NCBI GenBank assembly: GCA_937981305.1
Contig: CALJPB010000380.1
Coordinates: 1 to 6,587 of the forward strand
Direction: 5' to 3'
DNA from: an uncultured Selenomonas sp.
Lineage (GTDB): Bacteria; Bacillota; Negativicutes; Selenomonadales; Selenomonadaceae
DNA length: 6,587 bases
The translations under genes and the position numbers were made by a program. Shown here piece after piece: positions 4,696 through 6,587 of this stretch (within the stretch, counting starts at the first letter, position 1; every line of letters begins with the position of its first letter). Below the pieces are notes generated by a model, which was given only the letters and a program-made list of their open reading frames with translations, was not told the origin of the DNA and searched no databases.

Positions 4696-5784
4696 GTGAG
4701 TAAAAGGGAGAGCTTGTGGGAGGCCTATCTCGCAAAGGGCATGAGCCGCCGCAGCTTTTTGAAGGGCTGTGTGACGCTCACGTCCCTGATGGGGCTGAGC
4801 ACGGACATGATGACGAAGGTCGTCGAGGCGGCAGAGACGAAGCCGCTGCCGGTCGTGATCTGGCTGCATGGGCACGAGTGCACGGGCTGCGATGAGTCCT
4901 TCATCCGCTCGGGTGCGCCGCTTGCATCCGATCTCGTACTGAACAGCATCGCGCTTGAGTACAGCCATGTCCTGAGTGCGGGCTGCGGTGAGCCGTTCGA
5001 GGAGCACCTCGAGACCACGATCAAAAAGTACCACGGGGAGTACATCCTCGCGGTCGAGGGCGCGGTCGCCTCGGGTGCGCATGAGTACACCTGTATGTCG
5101 GGCGGACATCCCTTCTCGCATACGCTGAGGCGTGTCGCCGAGGGGGCAAAGGCGGTCATCGCCTACGGGACGTGTGCGACGGCGGGCGGCATTCAGGCGG
5201 CTGCGCCGAATCCGACGGAGTCCACGGGCATTCGCTCGTTCATTGGTTCCAAGCCCTACATCGCCGTGCCCGGCTGCCCGCCGATCCCCGAGGTCATGAC
5301 GGGCGTCGTCATGCACGTTGCGCTCTTCGGCACGCTGCCCCCGCTCGACGGGGAGGGGCGGCCGCGCCAGTTCTACGGCAACCGCATCCACGACACCTGC
5401 TACCGCCGTCCCTTCTTCGATGCGGGCATGTTTGCCGACCGCTTCGACGATGCGGGTGCAAAAGCGGGATGGTGTCTCTACCACCTCGGGTGCCGAGGCC
5501 CTGAGACCTACAACTCCTGCGGCAATCTGCGCTGGTATCAGGGGATGTCGTACCCGATCCAGTCGGGTGCGCCCTGCATCGGGTGCAGCAATTCGAATTT
5601 CTGGGACGATGCACCCTTCTCGAAACGTCTGCCCGAGTACAATGGTGTGGATGTGGATATGGTCGGTGCGGGGCTTGCCGTCGCTACGGCGGTCGGTGTC
5701 GCGGCACACGCGGGCGCAAGCCTTGTGCAGAAAAAATGCCATGAGAAGCAGCTCGAAAACGAGGGAAAGCAGGTGCATGAATGA
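4696..5784 (+). CDS. [NiFe] hydrogenase small subunit, Tat-exported, membrane-bound (group 1 type)
   Basis: The electron-transfer subunit of a periplasm-facing uptake hydrogenase: it passes electrons from the large subunit's Ni-Fe site to a membrane quinone-linked partner. It has 362 residues, the usual length. Start GTG 4696 is set by AGGAGG at 4684-4689. The twin-arginine motif SRRSFLK is at 17-23, and the export signal runs to about residue 46. Cluster ligands are all present: proximal [4Fe-4S] C62, C65 (ECTGC), C160 (YGTCA) and C194 (PGCPP); distal H232, C235, C260 and C266; medial C275, C294 and C297, with Pro287 where a fourth Cys would be, so [3Fe-4S]. The two extra cysteines of O2-tolerant enzymes are glycines here (G64, G165), indicating the standard O2-sensitive type. 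Residues 322-344 form a C-terminal membrane helix. Called hydA, hyaA or hybO in different organisms, so no symbol is given. Its stop overlaps the large-subunit start. Confidence 0.96.
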   Translation: MSKRESLWEAYLAKGMSRRSFLKGCVTLTSLMGLSTDMMTKVVEAAETKPLPVVIWLHGHECTGCDESFIRSGAPLASDLVLNSIALEYSHVLSAGCGEPFEEHLETTIKKYHGEYILAVEGAVASGAHEYTCMSGGHPFSHTLRRVAEGAKAVIAYGTCATAGGIQAAAPNPTESTGIRSFIGSKPYIAVPGCPPIPEVMTGVVMHVALFGTLPPLDGEGRPRQFYGNRIHDTCYRRPFFDAGMFADRFDDAGAKAGWCLYHLGCRGPETYNSCGNLRWYQGMSYPIQSGAPCIGCSNSNFWDDAPFSKRLPEYNGVDVDMVGAGLAVATAVGVAAHAGASLVQKKCHEKQLENEGKQVHE

Positions 5785-6587
5785 AACACGTTGTTGTCGA
5801 CCCGATTACGCGCATTGAGGGACATCTGCGCGTCGAGATCCAGGTGGATGAGGAGACGGGCAAGGTCACGGATGCCATCTCCTCCGGTACGGCATGGCGC
5901 GGCCTTGAGCTCGTCATGAACGACCGCGACCCGCGCGATGCGTGGGCATATATCCAGCGCATCTGCGGCGTATGTACGTCGTCCCATGCGCTTGGCTGCC
6001 TGCGTGCGGTGGAGGATGCATTCGGCATCACGATCCCGAAGAACGCGCACTACATTCGCAACATCATCGCGGCGTGTCTCGGCCATCAGGATCACATCAT
6101 CCATTTCTACCACCTCCATGCCCTCGACTGGGTCAGCCCGCTCGAGGCGCTCAAGGCGGATCCTGCGGCGACGGCGGCATTGCAGAACACCGTACTCAGC
6201 ACATATCGTCTGCCGTTCCGTGGCCCCGCGGGGCTTGAGACGGAGGCGTATCCGCACGACGTGCCCGTCTCGAATCCCGAGTACTATGCGGCGATCAAGG
6301 CGAAGGTGCAGAAGATCGTGGAGAGCGGTCAGCTCGGTATCTTCTCCGCGCAGTGGTGGGATCACCCCGACTATCAGATGCTGCCGCCCGAGGTGCATCT
6401 CATGGCGATCTCGCACTACCTCGAGATGCTGGACAAGCAGAAGGATCTCGTCGTGCCGCACGTCGTCTTCGGCGGCAAGAACCCGCACCCGCACTATTGC
6501 CTCGGCGGTATGCCCTGCTCCATCTCGATGGAGGACGGCAACGCGCCGATCAACACGGCGCGCCTCGCGATCGTCGACCGCTCGATC
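5781..6587 (+). CDS. [NiFe] hydrogenase large subunit, N-terminal part (3' end outside window)
   Basis: The catalytic subunit carrying the Ni-Fe(CN)2CO centre that splits H2. The frame runs without a stop from ATG 5781 to the last base, giving 269 codons, roughly half the usual 550-600 residues. The start overlaps the small-subunit stop as ATGA with AGGTG (5771-5775) upstream, so translation is coupled and yields the two subunits in equal amounts. The N-terminus MKHVVVDPITRIEGHLRVE is the family signature. The L1 metal-binding motif is RICGVCTSSHALG with C62 and C65 as ligands and H69. Further conserved stretches are HFYHLHALDWV (115-125) and GGKNPHPHYCLGGMPC (231-246). The second cysteine pair (DPCxxC) and the C-terminal peptide removed by the maturation protease lie beyond the window. 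The protein has no signal peptide and would be exported with the small subunit through Tat. Group 1 is clear; the exact subgroup cannot be settled from half a protein. Confidence 0.96.
   Translation, partial: MKHVVVDPITRIEGHLRVEIQVDEETGKVTDAISSGTAWRGLELVMNDRDPRDAWAYIQRICGVCTSSHALGCLRAVEDAFGITIPKNAHYIRNIIAACLGHQDHIIHFYHLHALDWVSPLEALKADPAATAALQNTVLSTYRLPFRGPAGLETEAYPHDVPVSNPEYYAAIKAKVQKIVESGQLGIFSAQWWDHPDYQMLPPEVHLMAISHYLEMLDKQKDLVVPHVVFGGKNPHPHYCLGGMPCSISMEDGNAPINTARLAIVDRSI

Noticed and set aside
4660..6494. Two long reverse-strand frames (4660-5778 and 5538-6494) opposite the hydrogenase genes
   Set aside because: The forward frames encode complete hydrogenase signatures. The reverse translations are Arg-rich, without motifs, typical of shadows in GC-rich genes.

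Overview
The window reads as a piece of an anaerobic Negativicutes chromosome, most likely Selenomonas or a close relative such as Centipeda. The reasons are inferential: GC-rich coding sequence with AT-rich gaps, a parA-parB-DUF4446 cluster of Firmicutes type together with diderm-style envelope genes, a secreted protein resembling the surface-adhesin E family, and an oxygen-sensitive type of membrane-bound [NiFe] hydrogenase. No rRNA or other phylogenetic marker is present, so the genus is a guess.

Bases 1-2050 hold a tightly packed forward operon: the C-terminal part of ParA (cut by the window start), ParB (its GTG start overlaps parA by 14 bases) and a membrane-anchored DUF4446 protein. 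ParA and ParB form the chromosome partitioning machine. Next comes a 162-bp palindrome (2051-2212) that is symmetric about its exact centre and flanked by TTGA on both sides. It looks like a MITE-type insertion that landed between the DUF4446 stop codon and that operon's intrinsic terminator (2226-2262). Bases 2263-2430 carry no recognisable gene.

Bases 2431-3339 encode a membrane-anchored M23 peptidase (TTG start) with a complete zinc site. A short REP-like element with two hairpins (3354-3414) separates it from a secreted hypothetical protein (3435-4196) with an acidic low-complexity first half and a surface-adhesin-E-like C-terminal domain.

Bases 4197-4695 lack a convincing coding gene but are not empty. 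A near-consensus sigma-70 promoter (TTGACA, 17-bp spacer, TAGAAT) is followed by about 300 bases of GC-rich, hairpin-dense sequence ending in a strong intrinsic terminator (4504-4547). This is best explained as a stand-alone structured noncoding RNA that I could not assign to any family I know, and it is the most interesting item here. It is followed by about 145 bp of very AT-rich DNA with a TATAAT box and dyads, the probable control region of the hydrogenase operon.

Bases 4696-6587 hold the [NiFe] hydrogenase small subunit (Tat signal, three Fe-S cluster sites, C-terminal membrane helix), overlapping by ATGA the large subunit, whose first 269 codons are visible before the window ends. Together they would form the catalytic dimer of a Tat-exported, membrane-attached uptake hydrogenase. 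The rest of the operon (probably a cytochrome b subunit and maturation genes) would lie beyond the window. Four of the five complete genes start with GTG or TTG; only the secreted protein starts with ATG, as does the partial large subunit.
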